Of a stretch of 64,000 bases of DNA, positions 8,142 to 16,962 are shown piece after piece. Source of the DNA: Campylobacter concisus (GTDB lineage Bacteria; Campylobacterota; Campylobacteria; Campylobacterales; Campylobacteraceae); the NCBI RefSeq assembly GCF_003049705.1, contig NZ_PIRF01000001.1, positions 186,001-250,000 of the forward strand, written 5' to 3'. The stretch's first letter is position 1. Each line of letters opens with the position of its first letter. The notes below the pieces were generated by a model. That model was not told where the DNA came from. It ran no database searches and saw nothing but the letters and a program-made list of their open reading frames with translations. The translations under genes were made by a program, and so were the position numbers.

Positions 8142-9430
8142 CTTATCAAGATAGATTATTAAAAGCAATACCAGGCGGTGCCCATACTTATAGCAGAGGG
8201 TTTGACCAGTATCCAGCCAATGCCCCACAAATTTTAAAAAGAGGCAAAGGCGCATATGTATATGACGAAAATGATAGAGAATTTTTGGACTATGGAATGG
8301 CGCTTAGGGCTGTAAATTTAGGCTATGCGAATGAAGAAATAAACAAAGCTGCGATCGAGCAAATAGAATTTGGAAACAATCTAACTAAGCCTAGCATGAT
8401 TGAGCTAGAGGCTGCTGAATTATTAATAGATATGATAGATAGTGTTGATATGGTTAAATTTACTAAAAATGGCTCAACAGCAACAACAGCAGCTATTAAA
8501 CTTAGTAGAGCATACAATGGAAGGGAGCTGGTTGCAAGATGCGCAGAGCATCCATTTTTTAGCTATGATGACTGGTTTATTGGCTCTACGCAACTTACCA
8601 AGGGTATACCGCAAAAGGATACTGAAGGTACAAAAACGTTTGGCTATAACAACATTGAAAGCCTAGAGAGGCTTTTTGATGAATTTCCTAATCAAATAGC
8701 TTGTGTGATTTTAGAGCCAGCGACAACAGAGCATCCAAAAGATAACTTTTTACATAAAGTAAGAGATCTATGTCATAAAAATGGAGCAGTATTTATACTT
8801 GATGAGATGATAACTGGCTTTAGATGGCATTTAAAAGGGGCTCAATATTATTACGACATTAAGCCTGATTTGTGCACTTTTGGAAAGGCAATGGCAAATG
8901 GATTTTCAGTTGCGGCTATTGCTGGAAAAAGAGAGATAATGCAGCTTGGCAGTATAGAATTTGAAGGCAGAGAGAGAGTCTTTTTGCTATCAACAACACA
9001 TGGTGCAGAGATGAGTGGTTTGGGCGCATTTGTTGCGGCTATGAGATTTATGAAAGAGCATAATGTGGTCGAGTATATTTGGGACTATGGCACAAAACTA
9101 ATCACGATGATAAATGAGCTCGCAAAAAAATATGAAATCGAAAGAAATTTCGTAGCAGGTGGTATAGAGTGTAGTCCGTACTATTTGACCTTTGATAAAA
9201 ATGGTCAAAATTCTTTAGGGCTAAGAACTCTTTTTTCTCAAGAAATGATCAAAAATGGTGTGCTTATTCCTTGGGTGGCACTTTCTTATGCTCACGGAGA
9301 AAATGAACTTGCAAAGACAAAAAACGCACTAGAAAAAACTTTTGAAGTTTATAGAAAGGCAGTTGATGAGGGATATGAAAGATATTTAGTAGGTAGCCCT
9401 ATCAAGCCAGTGTTTAGAAAATTTAACTAA
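8138..9430 (+). CDS. Class III PLP-dependent aminotransferase (GSA aminomutase-like)
   Basis: A 430-residue class III aminotransferase resembling glutamate-1-semialdehyde aminomutase. The PLP lysine is K250 in FGKAMANGFS, preceded by the ILDEM aspartate that contacts the pyridine nitrogen. KFTKNGSTATTAAIKLSRA matches the cofactor phosphate-binding region. It sits between legF and ptmA, so a role in making or modifying the nonulosonic acid or an attached group is more likely than haem synthesis. The core leg pathway as known from C. jejuni does not require such an enzyme, so its substrate is unknown. Confidence 0.75.
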   Translation: MTYQDRLLKAIPGGAHTYSRGFDQYPANAPQILKRGKGAYVYDENDREFLDYGMALRAVNLGYANEEINKAAIEQIEFGNNLTKPSMIELEAAELLIDMIDSVDMVKFTKNGSTATTAAIKLSRAYNGRELVARCAEHPFFSYDDWFIGSTQLTKGIPQKDTEGTKTFGYNNIESLERLFDEFPNQIACVILEPATTEHPKDNFLHKVRDLCHKNGAVFILDEMITGFRWHLKGAQYYYDIKPDLCTFGKAMANGFSVAAIAGKREIMQLGSIEFEGRERVFLLSTTHGAEMSGLGAFVAAMRFMKEHNVVEYIWDYGTKLITMINELAKKYEIERNFVAGGIECSPYYLTFDKNGQNSLGLRTLFSQEMIKNGVLIPWVALSYAHGENELAKTKNALEKTFEVYRKAVDEGYERYLVGSPIKPVFRKFN

Positions 9431-9457
9431 AAAGTAAAATTTATATAAGGAACAGCA

Positions 9458-10228
9458 GTGTTAAAAGATAAAGTAGTTGTAGTTACTGGTGGAGCTGGAC
9501 TTATTGGTAAAGAATTTATAAAAGCCATTGTTGAAAACAACGGCATAGCTATTATCGCTGATATAAATGAAAAAATAGGACAAGAGGCAAAAGAGGCGCT
9601 ATCTAAAGAGCTAAATTCAAAAAATATAGACTTTGTAAAACTCGACATCACGTCTAAAGACTCTTTGGAAGCTTGTATAAAATATTTGCATGATAAGTAT
9701 AAAAGGATAGATGTATTAGTAAATAATGCGTACCCTCGAAACAAGAACTATGGAAGGCACTTTTTTGATGTTGAGTATAGTGACTTTATAGAAAATTTGG
9801 GGCTAAATTTGGGTGGTTATTTTGCCGCATCTCAGCAGTTTGCAAGATATTTTAAAGAGCAAGGATATGGAAATATCATAAATATATGCTCAATCTATGG
9901 CGTGGTTGCTCCAAAATTTGAAATATATAACAACACAACAATGACTATGCCGGTTGAATATGCTGCCATAAAATCAGGACTTATACACCTTACTAAATAT
10001 ATGGCAAAGTATTTTAAAGGGATGAACATCAAGGTAAATGCGCTAAGTCCTGGCGGTATATTTGATAACCAGCCAGAGCCGTTTTTGGAAAAATATAAAG
10101 ATCAGTGCCTAAACAAGGGCATGCTAAGCAATAGTGACTTAAAAGGTACCTTGGTATATCTACTTAGCGATATGAGTAGATATGTAAATGGTCAAAATAT
10201 CGTAGTTGATGATGGATTTAGCATATGA
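9458..10228 (+). CDS. ptmA: PtmA-like short-chain dehydrogenase
   Basis: A 256-residue classical SDR. The cofactor motif TGGAGLIG lies at residues 10-17 and the catalytic pair is Y168/K172. The serine is in the INICSIYGV segment. The GTG start at 9458 has AAGGA six bases upstream, and a 27-base gap separates it from the previous gene, the first break in this operon. C. jejuni ptmA is a flagellin-glycan gene beside the CMP-Leg synthetase. The exact reaction cannot be read from sequence. Confidence 0.8.
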   Translation: MLKDKVVVVTGGAGLIGKEFIKAIVENNGIAIIADINEKIGQEAKEALSKELNSKNIDFVKLDITSKDSLEACIKYLHDKYKRIDVLVNNAYPRNKNYGRHFFDVEYSDFIENLGLNLGGYFAASQQFARYFKEQGYGNIINICSIYGVVAPKFEIYNNTTMTMPVEYAAIKSGLIHLTKYMAKYFKGMNIKVNALSPGGIFDNQPEPFLEKYKDQCLNKGMLSNSDLKGTLVYLLSDMSRYVNGQNIVVDDGFSI

Positions 10229-11280
10229 TAGTGTGCTATAAAGAGGATCGTGAGAATTTTGAAGCTAGATGGCAGGAATATATCTCAGAAAATATTCACA
10301 GCCCAAGATATCTAAACTCATATCTGGACTATATGAAATTTTATTCCAAAGATATACTTAGCGATGAAAGCTTTGTGGTTGTTGAGAGCAACAAGTCTGT
10401 TGGAATTTGTTTTTTGCCAGTAGAGCAAGTAAATGGCGTTGTCTCTATATCTTTATCTGGATATTTTACAGTTGCTCCGCTTGCTATAAGCGATAGGGTT
10501 TATGACATAGTTTTTAAAGAAATTTTTGAGATAAGTAAAAATTATAATGTTGGCAAGATAATGTTTTATTTGGACTCTTTGGTTATGGAGTTTTTTAATA
10601 AATATAACTATCTTATCAAATATGGCTTTATAGATGCTACTGGCAGCAACTGCGTGATTGATCTTTGTGGTGAAAAAAGCGCTTTGTGGACGAGGCTAAG
10701 AAAACGATACAAATCATCCATAAATGCAATTTTTAAAAATAGTGAATATGACTTTGTTGTAGTATCTAAAGAAAATCCAAGCTATGAAATCCATGAGGCA
10801 TATAGAGAGCTTCACAAAAAGGCCGCAGGTAGAGAGACAAGACCTAAAACAACCTTTGATAAGCAGTATGAAATGCTACAAAATGGCAATGCTACTATTA
10901 TAGGATTAAGATATAAAGGCCAATTTATAGGTCTTTGCTATTTTTTACATGCAAGCGAAGTTGTTGTATATATGAGCGGCGCAGATGATCCAGAATTTAC
11001 AAATATGAAAATTCCTATATATCACGCCATTTTGCAAAAAGCTACTGAGTATTTTCATGATATGGGTTTTAAGCATATGGAGTACTCTCAGCCTGCAGGG
11101 TATAACTTAGTGGATGGATTTTTAGATTATTTAGACGAAAAACAGATAAATATAGCACATTTTAAAAGGGGTATGGGTACAAAAATGGTGCCACTATTTC
11201 GAGGTGTAATGTACTTTGATAAAAATTTACTCTTAAAAGATATAGATAGCTTCAGAGAAATAGTGGTAAGAGAATTATAA
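10225..11280 (+). CDS. FemAB/GNAT-fold acyl- or aminoacyltransferase
   Basis: A 351-residue protein with two GNAT-like halves, as in the FemAB/acyl-CoA N-acyltransferase superfamily. Features include a basic RLRKRYKSSINAIFK segment near residue 155, the IIGLRYKGQFIGLCYFLH strand pair, and a C-terminal ending typical of FemAB-like sugar-modifying proteins. The family transfers acyl or aminoacyl groups to amines. It overlaps ptmA by 4 bases and ends 2 bases before the next gene. I infer that it decorates an amine on the surface sugar; donor and acceptor are unknown. Confidence 0.6.
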   Translation: MIVCYKEDRENFEARWQEYISENIHSPRYLNSYLDYMKFYSKDILSDESFVVVESNKSVGICFLPVEQVNGVVSISLSGYFTVAPLAISDRVYDIVFKEIFEISKNYNVGKIMFYLDSLVMEFFNKYNYLIKYGFIDATGSNCVIDLCGEKSALWTRLRKRYKSSINAIFKNSEYDFVVVSKENPSYEIHEAYRELHKKAAGRETRPKTTFDKQYEMLQNGNATIIGLRYKGQFIGLCYFLHASEVVVYMSGADDPEFTNMKIPIYHAILQKATEYFHDMGFKHMEYSQPAGYNLVDGFLDYLDEKQINIAHFKRGMGTKMVPLFRGVMYFDKNLLLKDIDSFREIVVREL

Positions 11281-11282
11281 AA

Positions 11283-12383
11283 ATGAAAAAAATATTATTT
11301 ATTATTGGTACTAGACCAGAAGCCATTAAGATCTTACCAATATATATTTTTTTTAAGAAATATAATAAATTTGATATAAAAATATGCATAACTGCACAAC
11401 ATAGAAAAATGCTTGACGATGTAATGTCCTTTTTTGGGGTTAAAGCAGACTATGACCTAGACCTTATGCGGCAAAATCAAATACTAGACGAGCTAACATC
11501 AAAAATTTTACTAGGAGTATCAAGTATACTAGATGAATTTATGCCAAATTTAGTATTTGTTCATGGTGATACAACTACTTCTTTTGCTGCATCATTAGCA
11601 TCATTTTACAAAAGGATAGATATTGCCCATATAGAGGCTGGACTTAGAACTTATGATATTTATTCTCCATTTCCTGAAGAGGTCAACAGACAGCTAACGT
11701 CCAAAATAGCAAAGTATCATTTTGCACCGACTTTGCTGGCTAAGCAAAATTTATTAAGAGAAAATATAGATGAGGATAATGTTTTTGTAGTAGGCAATAG
11801 TGTAATAGACGCACTATTTTTTACACTAGATAAGCTAAAAAAGACAACTCCTTGCTTAGATTACACGCCAAGTGAAAGAAAATTTATTCTTATAACTGGC
11901 CATCGTAGAGAAAATTTTGGTGATAATTTTTTGAATATATGCAATTCAATAAAAGAATTAGCTATTAAATATAGTAGTGATATGGATTTTGTTTATCCGT
12001 TGCATCTTAATCCAAATATATGCGAGCCAGCTAAAAAAATATTATCAGATATAAAAAATGTTTATTTAATAGAGCCACTTAAATACGAAAGCTTCGTATA
12101 TCTCATGTCAAAGGCATATATTATTTTGACTGATAGCGGTGGCATACAAGAGGAGGCGCCAAGTTTTGGCAAGCCTGTTTTAGTTATGCGTAACAATACA
12201 GAAAGACCAGAGGCTGTAGAGGCCGGAACTGTGAGGCTTGTTGGCACCACTGGGATCGCAGATGAGGTTTGTAAGCTTGTAGAAAATGTTGATGAATATA
12301 ACAAATTTAAAAATTTAAAAAATCCTTACGGTGACGGAAAAACATCTAATAAAATTTATGAAATCATTGAGTCTCTTTTGTGA
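11283..12383 (+). CDS. wecB: Non-hydrolysing UDP-GlcNAc 2-epimerase
   Basis: A 366-residue WecB-family enzyme interconverting UDP-GlcNAc and UDP-ManNAc. Signatures are IIGTRPEAIKILP at the N-terminus, FVHGDTTTSFA, and HIEAGLRTYDIYSPFPEEVN carrying catalytic acidic residues. LTDSGGIQEEAPSFGKP binds the UDP. It begins a stretch of noticeably AT-richer genes and overlaps the next glycosyltransferase by 4 bases. The product would supply a ManNAc-type residue to the surface glycan assembled by the following genes. The legG protein upstream is a different, hydrolysing family. Confidence 0.88.
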   Translation: MKKILFIIGTRPEAIKILPIYIFFKKYNKFDIKICITAQHRKMLDDVMSFFGVKADYDLDLMRQNQILDELTSKILLGVSSILDEFMPNLVFVHGDTTTSFAASLASFYKRIDIAHIEAGLRTYDIYSPFPEEVNRQLTSKIAKYHFAPTLLAKQNLLRENIDEDNVFVVGNSVIDALFFTLDKLKKTTPCLDYTPSERKFILITGHRRENFGDNFLNICNSIKELAIKYSSDMDFVYPLHLNPNICEPAKKILSDIKNVYLIEPLKYESFVYLMSKAYIILTDSGGIQEEAPSFGKPVLVMRNNTERPEAVEAGTVRLVGTTGIADEVCKLVENVDEYNKFKNLKNPYGDGKTSNKIYEIIESLL

Positions 12384-13558
12384 AAAAAGTACTTTTTATA
12401 TCTTATTTCTTGCCCCCATTTAATTCTCCGCAAGCCATACAAATAGGAAGATTACTGAGGTATTTTTCGTTATCAGAGCAATATGAAATAACTGTAGTAA
12501 CTGCAAATTTAAAGAACGCCTTGATAGATAATAGTTTATACCCAGATATTTTTGATAAAATAAAAGAGGTCATATACGTAGATGACGTGGTAAAAAATAA
12601 ATACGTCAAATATTTTATTAGCAAAGTCATTCCAAGTATCTATAAGACACCAGATGAATATAAAAAATGGCATAAAAAAGCATATCAAAGCTTGTCTTAT
12701 AAATTTAAAAGTGGTGATTTTGACCTAATACTAACATTTTCTTTTCCTCTGTCCACAAATATACTTGGCAGGCAATTAAAAGAATATTTTAAATGTAAGT
12801 GGGTGGCACATCAGTCTGATCCATGGACTGATAATATTTATAATGGCTACAGCAAAGGCATAAATCAAAAAAATGTTGCTTTAGAAAAAGAATGTTTTTA
12901 TGCTGCCGATAAGATCATATTTACTTCCATAGAGACACGAGAATTTTATACTAGCAAATACCCATATCTATCTAGCAAATTCTATCTTTTGGAGCATTCA
13001 AATGATCCTAGTCTATTTCCAAGAAAAGATAATGTATCTGGTAGTAAAAAGATAGTGCGATATATCGGTGGTTTTTATGGTGCCAGAACACCAGAGCCGC
13101 TATATAAGGCAATGTACAAGCTAAAAGAAGACGGAAAGAATATAGATTTTATTTTTGAGATATATGGTTTTGGTAGATCTATAACAAATTTATTAAAAAA
13201 ATATGACATATCGGAGTACATATCATTTAAAGGAAGCGTATGTTACCTTAAAAGTTTAGAGTTGATGGTTGGCGCTGATTTGTTGGTTTTGATAGATGCT
13301 CCAAGCGAGCATAAGAGCATATTTTTTCCATCAAAGCTTGTAGATTACATTGGTTCTAAAACACCTATTATGGTTATATCCCCGGATGGAGCAAGCAAAA
13401 GAGTGGCTGAAGAAAATGGACTTGCTTATTTTGATTTAAGCGAAACTGATAAGATAGCTGATTATCTATGTAGTGATTGGGGTCTTAGCCAAGAGTATGG
13501 TAATGTATACGACATTAATGACGTTGTAAATAAATTTGTGAGTATTGTTGGTGAATAG
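12380..13558 (+). CDS. Group 1 (GT4-like) glycosyltransferase
   Basis: A 392-residue GT-B glycosyltransferase. The N-terminal domain contains SPQAIQIGRLLRYFS and the acceptor-side motif HQSDPWTDNIYNG. The C-terminal donor-binding half begins near RYIGGFYGARTPEPLY. It resembles WbuB-type enzymes that act in O-antigen assembly. The GTG start overlaps the epimerase stop. The long spans of A and T codons agree with the flanking genes and suggest the block moved together. Sugar specificity cannot be predicted. Confidence 0.75.
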   Translation: MKKVLFISYFLPPFNSPQAIQIGRLLRYFSLSEQYEITVVTANLKNALIDNSLYPDIFDKIKEVIYVDDVVKNKYVKYFISKVIPSIYKTPDEYKKWHKKAYQSLSYKFKSGDFDLILTFSFPLSTNILGRQLKEYFKCKWVAHQSDPWTDNIYNGYSKGINQKNVALEKECFYAADKIIFTSIETREFYTSKYPYLSSKFYLLEHSNDPSLFPRKDNVSGSKKIVRYIGGFYGARTPEPLYKAMYKLKEDGKNIDFIFEIYGFGRSITNLLKKYDISEYISFKGSVCYLKSLELMVGADLLVLIDAPSEHKSIFFPSKLVDYIGSKTPIMVISPDGASKRVAEENGLAYFDLSETDKIADYLCSDWGLSQEYGNVYDINDVVNKFVSIVGE

Positions 13559-14438
13559 AAATTTATCATTTGATACCATGAGAGGAATGGCGATCTTATT
13601 TGTTTTGGCAGCTCATTTTTTAACAAATAGTGTTGTTTTTGATGATTATTCGACTACCATGCTAGGAAATACATCTTTAAATTTCTCTTTTTTTGGAAAT
13701 ACTGGAGTAATTTTATTTTTTTATCTAAGTGGCTATTTGATCTACGCATCTATAGATCGTGGAAAAAACATAGCATTTTTTTTTAATTTCTATCCAGTTT
13801 ACGGTATGCGTGATATATTTGCAAATATTTTTTTTATCAAAGATTTTTTAAATGCTCCCTATATGAATAATGTCTATTGGTCTTTACTGGTTGAGGTTAG
13901 ATTTTATTTTATTATTTTTGTTTTTTTTCTTCTTTCTAGGTATTTTAAATTTTTAAAGATAGAGTATTTGCTACTACTTTTGCTGCTGGTAAACTATACT
14001 AAGTTGTTTTTTACTGGTAGCGGGAGCTGGTTTCTTACTTGGCTTTTGCTTTTTTTTATAGGTATTCTTTTTTATAAGTATGTGACAAATAAAATAAAGA
14101 TCGGTATTTTATTGGTTTGTTATTTTGCTATTTTGGTCTCAGTATATATTTTTAGAGACTTAAGCTCCTTCCTTAGTGCTGTTATGTGTACTCTAATTTT
14201 TGCTTTTTGTTTTTATTTTAATTGCACAAATCGTATATTGATATTTTTTGGTAATATATCGTACTCTTTATATTTGGCACATGCACCAATTGGATATAGT
14301 TTGTTTTATTTTATAACAAAAAATTTTACTGAAGACTTCGTTGCTCTTAAAATAATTTTTGTTACTTTGATATCTATTTTGATTGCCATGTTTTCATATA
14401 AATTTATAGAGAGCATATATTTTAAAGGTGTTAAATGA
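13551..14438 (+). CDS. Acyltransferase-3 family membrane protein, apparently internally shortened
   Basis: A membrane-bound acyltransferase (AT3/OafA family). The R-X10-H catalytic motif is present in MRGMAILFVLAAHFL near the N-terminus, and VYWSLLVEVRFYFI matches the family's central motif. About eight hydrophobic helices follow. It is only about 295 residues against the usual 340-380. The FYPVY motif runs almost directly into DIFANIFFIKDFL, where family members normally have 20-40 more residues, and the basic residues before YP are missing. The GTG at 13551 is preferred; in-frame TTG codons precede it. It probably acetylates, or once acetylated, the surface glycan. Confidence 0.7.
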   Translation: MNRNLSFDTMRGMAILFVLAAHFLTNSVVFDDYSTTMLGNTSLNFSFFGNTGVILFFYLSGYLIYASIDRGKNIAFFFNFYPVYGMRDIFANIFFIKDFLNAPYMNNVYWSLLVEVRFYFIIFVFFLLSRYFKFLKIEYLLLLLLLVNYTKLFFTGSGSWFLTWLLLFFIGILFYKYVTNKIKIGILLVCYFAILVSVYIFRDLSSFLSAVMCTLIFAFCFYFNCTNRILIFFGNISYSLYLAHAPIGYSLFYFITKNFTEDFVALKIIFVTLISILIAMFSYKFIESIYFKGVK

Positions 14439-15520
14439 AATATTTAATATACGGATATTATGGATACAACAATCTGGGCGATGATCTGTTGCTGGATACT
14501 ATTATAAACCGTATAAAAGAAAAAGATATGGATGCTGATTTCACTATCTTGAATAAAAGTTCAAATAGCTTAAAAGAGTATCCAAATGTATACTACTCAA
14601 ATATAAGAGATATATTATATAGTTCAAAAAATAAAGTACTAAAATTTTGGAGTTTTTTTAGTGCCTTTAAAAAATATATCGATGAATGCGACGTTTTTTT
14701 GCTCGGTGGCGGAACGATTTTTATGGATAGTAATAAGGCTAGTTTTTTGATGATATATTTATCATTTTTTGTATCATATGCAAAAAGTATTGGAAAAAAG
14801 GTTGTTTTGATCGGTATAGGGATAGATATTTTAAGCAGTTTTTTTTCTATACTGGCAATGAAAAAAATATTATCAAATTCTCATTTTGTCTATTGTAGAG
14901 ATGCTTTGTCTTTTCAAATAGCAAAAAAATTAAGTACAACAGCTAATGTTATATTGACGCAAGATCTAGTTTTTGGTTCCTTTTGGAGTAAGAGTATTTT
15001 GAATGATGATGGTGTTAATCGTGAGCATAAAACAATCGGCATATCCTTAATTGATTATTCTGATAAATATGGTGAAAATTATATACCTGAGCTTAATAAT
15101 ATACTAAACGCCTATATCAAAAATGGTTTTAAAATAAAACTTTTATCATTTCAAATTAATACAGATAAAGCGGATAATTTATTTTATGAGCGACTAATGC
15201 ATCATGAAGATATTGAGATAGTAAATTTAAATATTGTTAATCTTTTCGAACATTTCAATAGTCTTGATTATGTTTTAAGCATGAGATTTCATGGCATACT
15301 TTTGGGGATATTATTTCAAAAATATACTTTAGGTATTGTGCATGAAGTTAAAAATCAACAACTATGTTTAGAAACCGGAGTAGATTATCTGTTTTTAAAT
15401 GATTTAACGCTAAATAGGGTAATGAATAGTAATTTTAGAAGACTAGATGCGGATATGTTAACCAAGTTGGCCCTGAGCTCTGGTGTTAATTTTGATTTTA
15501 TATCAAGGGGTGAAATTTGA
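14435..15520 (+). CDS. Polysaccharide pyruvyltransferase family protein
   Basis: A 361-residue protein of the CsaB/WcaK-type pyruvyltransferase family (PF04230). Typical motifs are YGYYGYNNLGDDLLLD at the N-terminus, FLLGGGTIFMD in the middle and VLSMRFHGILLGI in the C-terminal half. Members add ketal-linked pyruvate to a sugar from PEP. It overlaps the acyltransferase by 4 bases and the next gene by 4, so both decorate the same product if active. Some members of this family are of uncertain activity. Confidence 0.78.
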   Translation: MKYLIYGYYGYNNLGDDLLLDTIINRIKEKDMDADFTILNKSSNSLKEYPNVYYSNIRDILYSSKNKVLKFWSFFSAFKKYIDECDVFLLGGGTIFMDSNKASFLMIYLSFFVSYAKSIGKKVVLIGIGIDILSSFFSILAMKKILSNSHFVYCRDALSFQIAKKLSTTANVILTQDLVFGSFWSKSILNDDGVNREHKTIGISLIDYSDKYGENYIPELNNILNAYIKNGFKIKLLSFQINTDKADNLFYERLMHHEDIEIVNLNIVNLFEHFNSLDYVLSMRFHGILLGILFQKYTLGIVHEVKNQQLCLETGVDYLFLNDLTLNRVMNSNFRRLDADMLTKLALSSGVNFDFISRGEI

Positions 15521-16962
15521 ATATAGCTCTTTTTTCTCCTGGTGTCTATTGTATATTTTTTAATGAACTAATTGACTATGCTAAAAAGAATAAATTTTGT
15601 ATAGAAAATGATGAAGTTAATTGGTTTGTATTGACAAATACAAATATATATTTGTCACACTTGAAAAAAAATATATTCAATAAAAATATATGTTATTTAT
15701 TTGAAAATTTTAATGAATATATGTCTGATGAAAATTTTACCTACAACCTTGATGGCTATTGCGGCAGCTTATATAGAGATATATTGACAGATAAGCATGC
15801 TTATTTTACCAAGCCATCTTCTTATCAGATGAAAAATGTGTCAGTAATTTATAAAATTTGGAAAGAGTATTTGATAAATAATGATATCGATTACATTGTA
15901 TTTCCTGATGTTGAATTTGTGGAGGGAATGATACTTCTTGCCTTGTGTAAAGAGCTAAACATAAAGGTACTTTACTATGTCAATGCAAGAAGCATTGGTG
16001 GATCTTTTTTTGCAAAAAATATTAATGAAGAGTACTATAAAAGTACCGCTACAAACAATGACGGGGTTAGTGACTTTATCGCAAAAATAAAAAATTCTAA
16101 TAAAAAAGCCTATGAGGTTACACTTGAATTTAACCAAGCGGAATATGACCATAAAATATCAAAATATGGTAGAACTAACCTAGAAAAGCTAATATCATTT
16201 TTAAAAAATAAATTTATTTACGAAAAACACTATTTAAAAGAAGATATGTCTTTTATAGTTAGGTTTAGAATGCGGTTTTTGGGCCTACTAAATAAATATA
16301 GGCGCTCAAGAAAGTACATTTATGAAAAATATGTAACAGTAAAAACTATAGAGATGTTGCCAAAGAAGTTTATATATTTCCCGTTACAAGTAACCCCAGA
16401 ATCTTCAATCAATAATTTAGAGCCATACTTTGTAGATCAGATGCGAGTCATAGATCTATTACTTATGAATATAACACCAGATATTAAGGTTGTTGTCAAA
16501 GAGCACCCGATTTTTGCTGGAGAGAGAAGTGAAAAATTCTATAAAATTCTTTCTTGTAAACCAGGTGTAGAGATCTCTTCGTTAGCCATATCAAGTAACG
16601 ACTTGATAGATAGCTCTATAATAGTATGCTCTGTGACCGGCACAGCACTACTAGAGGCAATGCTGCGCAATAAACCAGTCTTTCAGTTTGGAAAAACATT
16701 TTTTTATCAAGATCAGTTTGGATTTGACTCTTTTAGAAGCATGTCAAGTGATTTAAAGGCCATTATAAACAACGATAGAGAAAATAATATAGATTTAGTT
16801 ATTGCAGATTTATATAGTGTGCTATTTGATTTTTATATAGAGCAGCCAGCTCAATACTACTATCAGCCAAGACCGGTTGCATTGATGGACGCAAATTTAG
16901 ATAATACACTAAAAGCTATCTCTTTTTATATAAAAGGCATCTCTAAAGGTGAACTAATATAA
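15517..16962 (+). CDS. Capsule polysaccharide synthesis-like protein (putative glycosyltransferase)
   Basis: A 481-residue protein with a C-terminal GT-B half resembling the capsule synthesis family (KpsS/KpsC-like). Key motifs are FPLQVTPESSINN, VVVKEHPIF and SSIIVCSVTGTALLEAMLRN. The N-terminal half is not recognised. The start is TTG at 15517 with AGGGG six bases upstream. It overlaps the neighbouring genes by 4 and 1 bases. No Kps ABC transporter lies in the window, so a capsule export role is not supported. A sugar transfer role in this glycan cluster is inferred. Confidence 0.6.
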   Translation: MNIALFSPGVYCIFFNELIDYAKKNKFCIENDEVNWFVLTNTNIYLSHLKKNIFNKNICYLFENFNEYMSDENFTYNLDGYCGSLYRDILTDKHAYFTKPSSYQMKNVSVIYKIWKEYLINNDIDYIVFPDVEFVEGMILLALCKELNIKVLYYVNARSIGGSFFAKNINEEYYKSTATNNDGVSDFIAKIKNSNKKAYEVTLEFNQAEYDHKISKYGRTNLEKLISFLKNKFIYEKHYLKEDMSFIVRFRMRFLGLLNKYRRSRKYIYEKYVTVKTIEMLPKKFIYFPLQVTPESSINNLEPYFVDQMRVIDLLLMNITPDIKVVVKEHPIFAGERSEKFYKILSCKPGVEISSLAISSNDLIDSSIIVCSVTGTALLEAMLRNKPVFQFGKTFFYQDQFGFDSFRSMSSDLKAIINNDRENNIDLVIADLYSVLFDFYIEQPAQYYYQPRPVALMDANLDNTLKAISFYIKGISKGELI

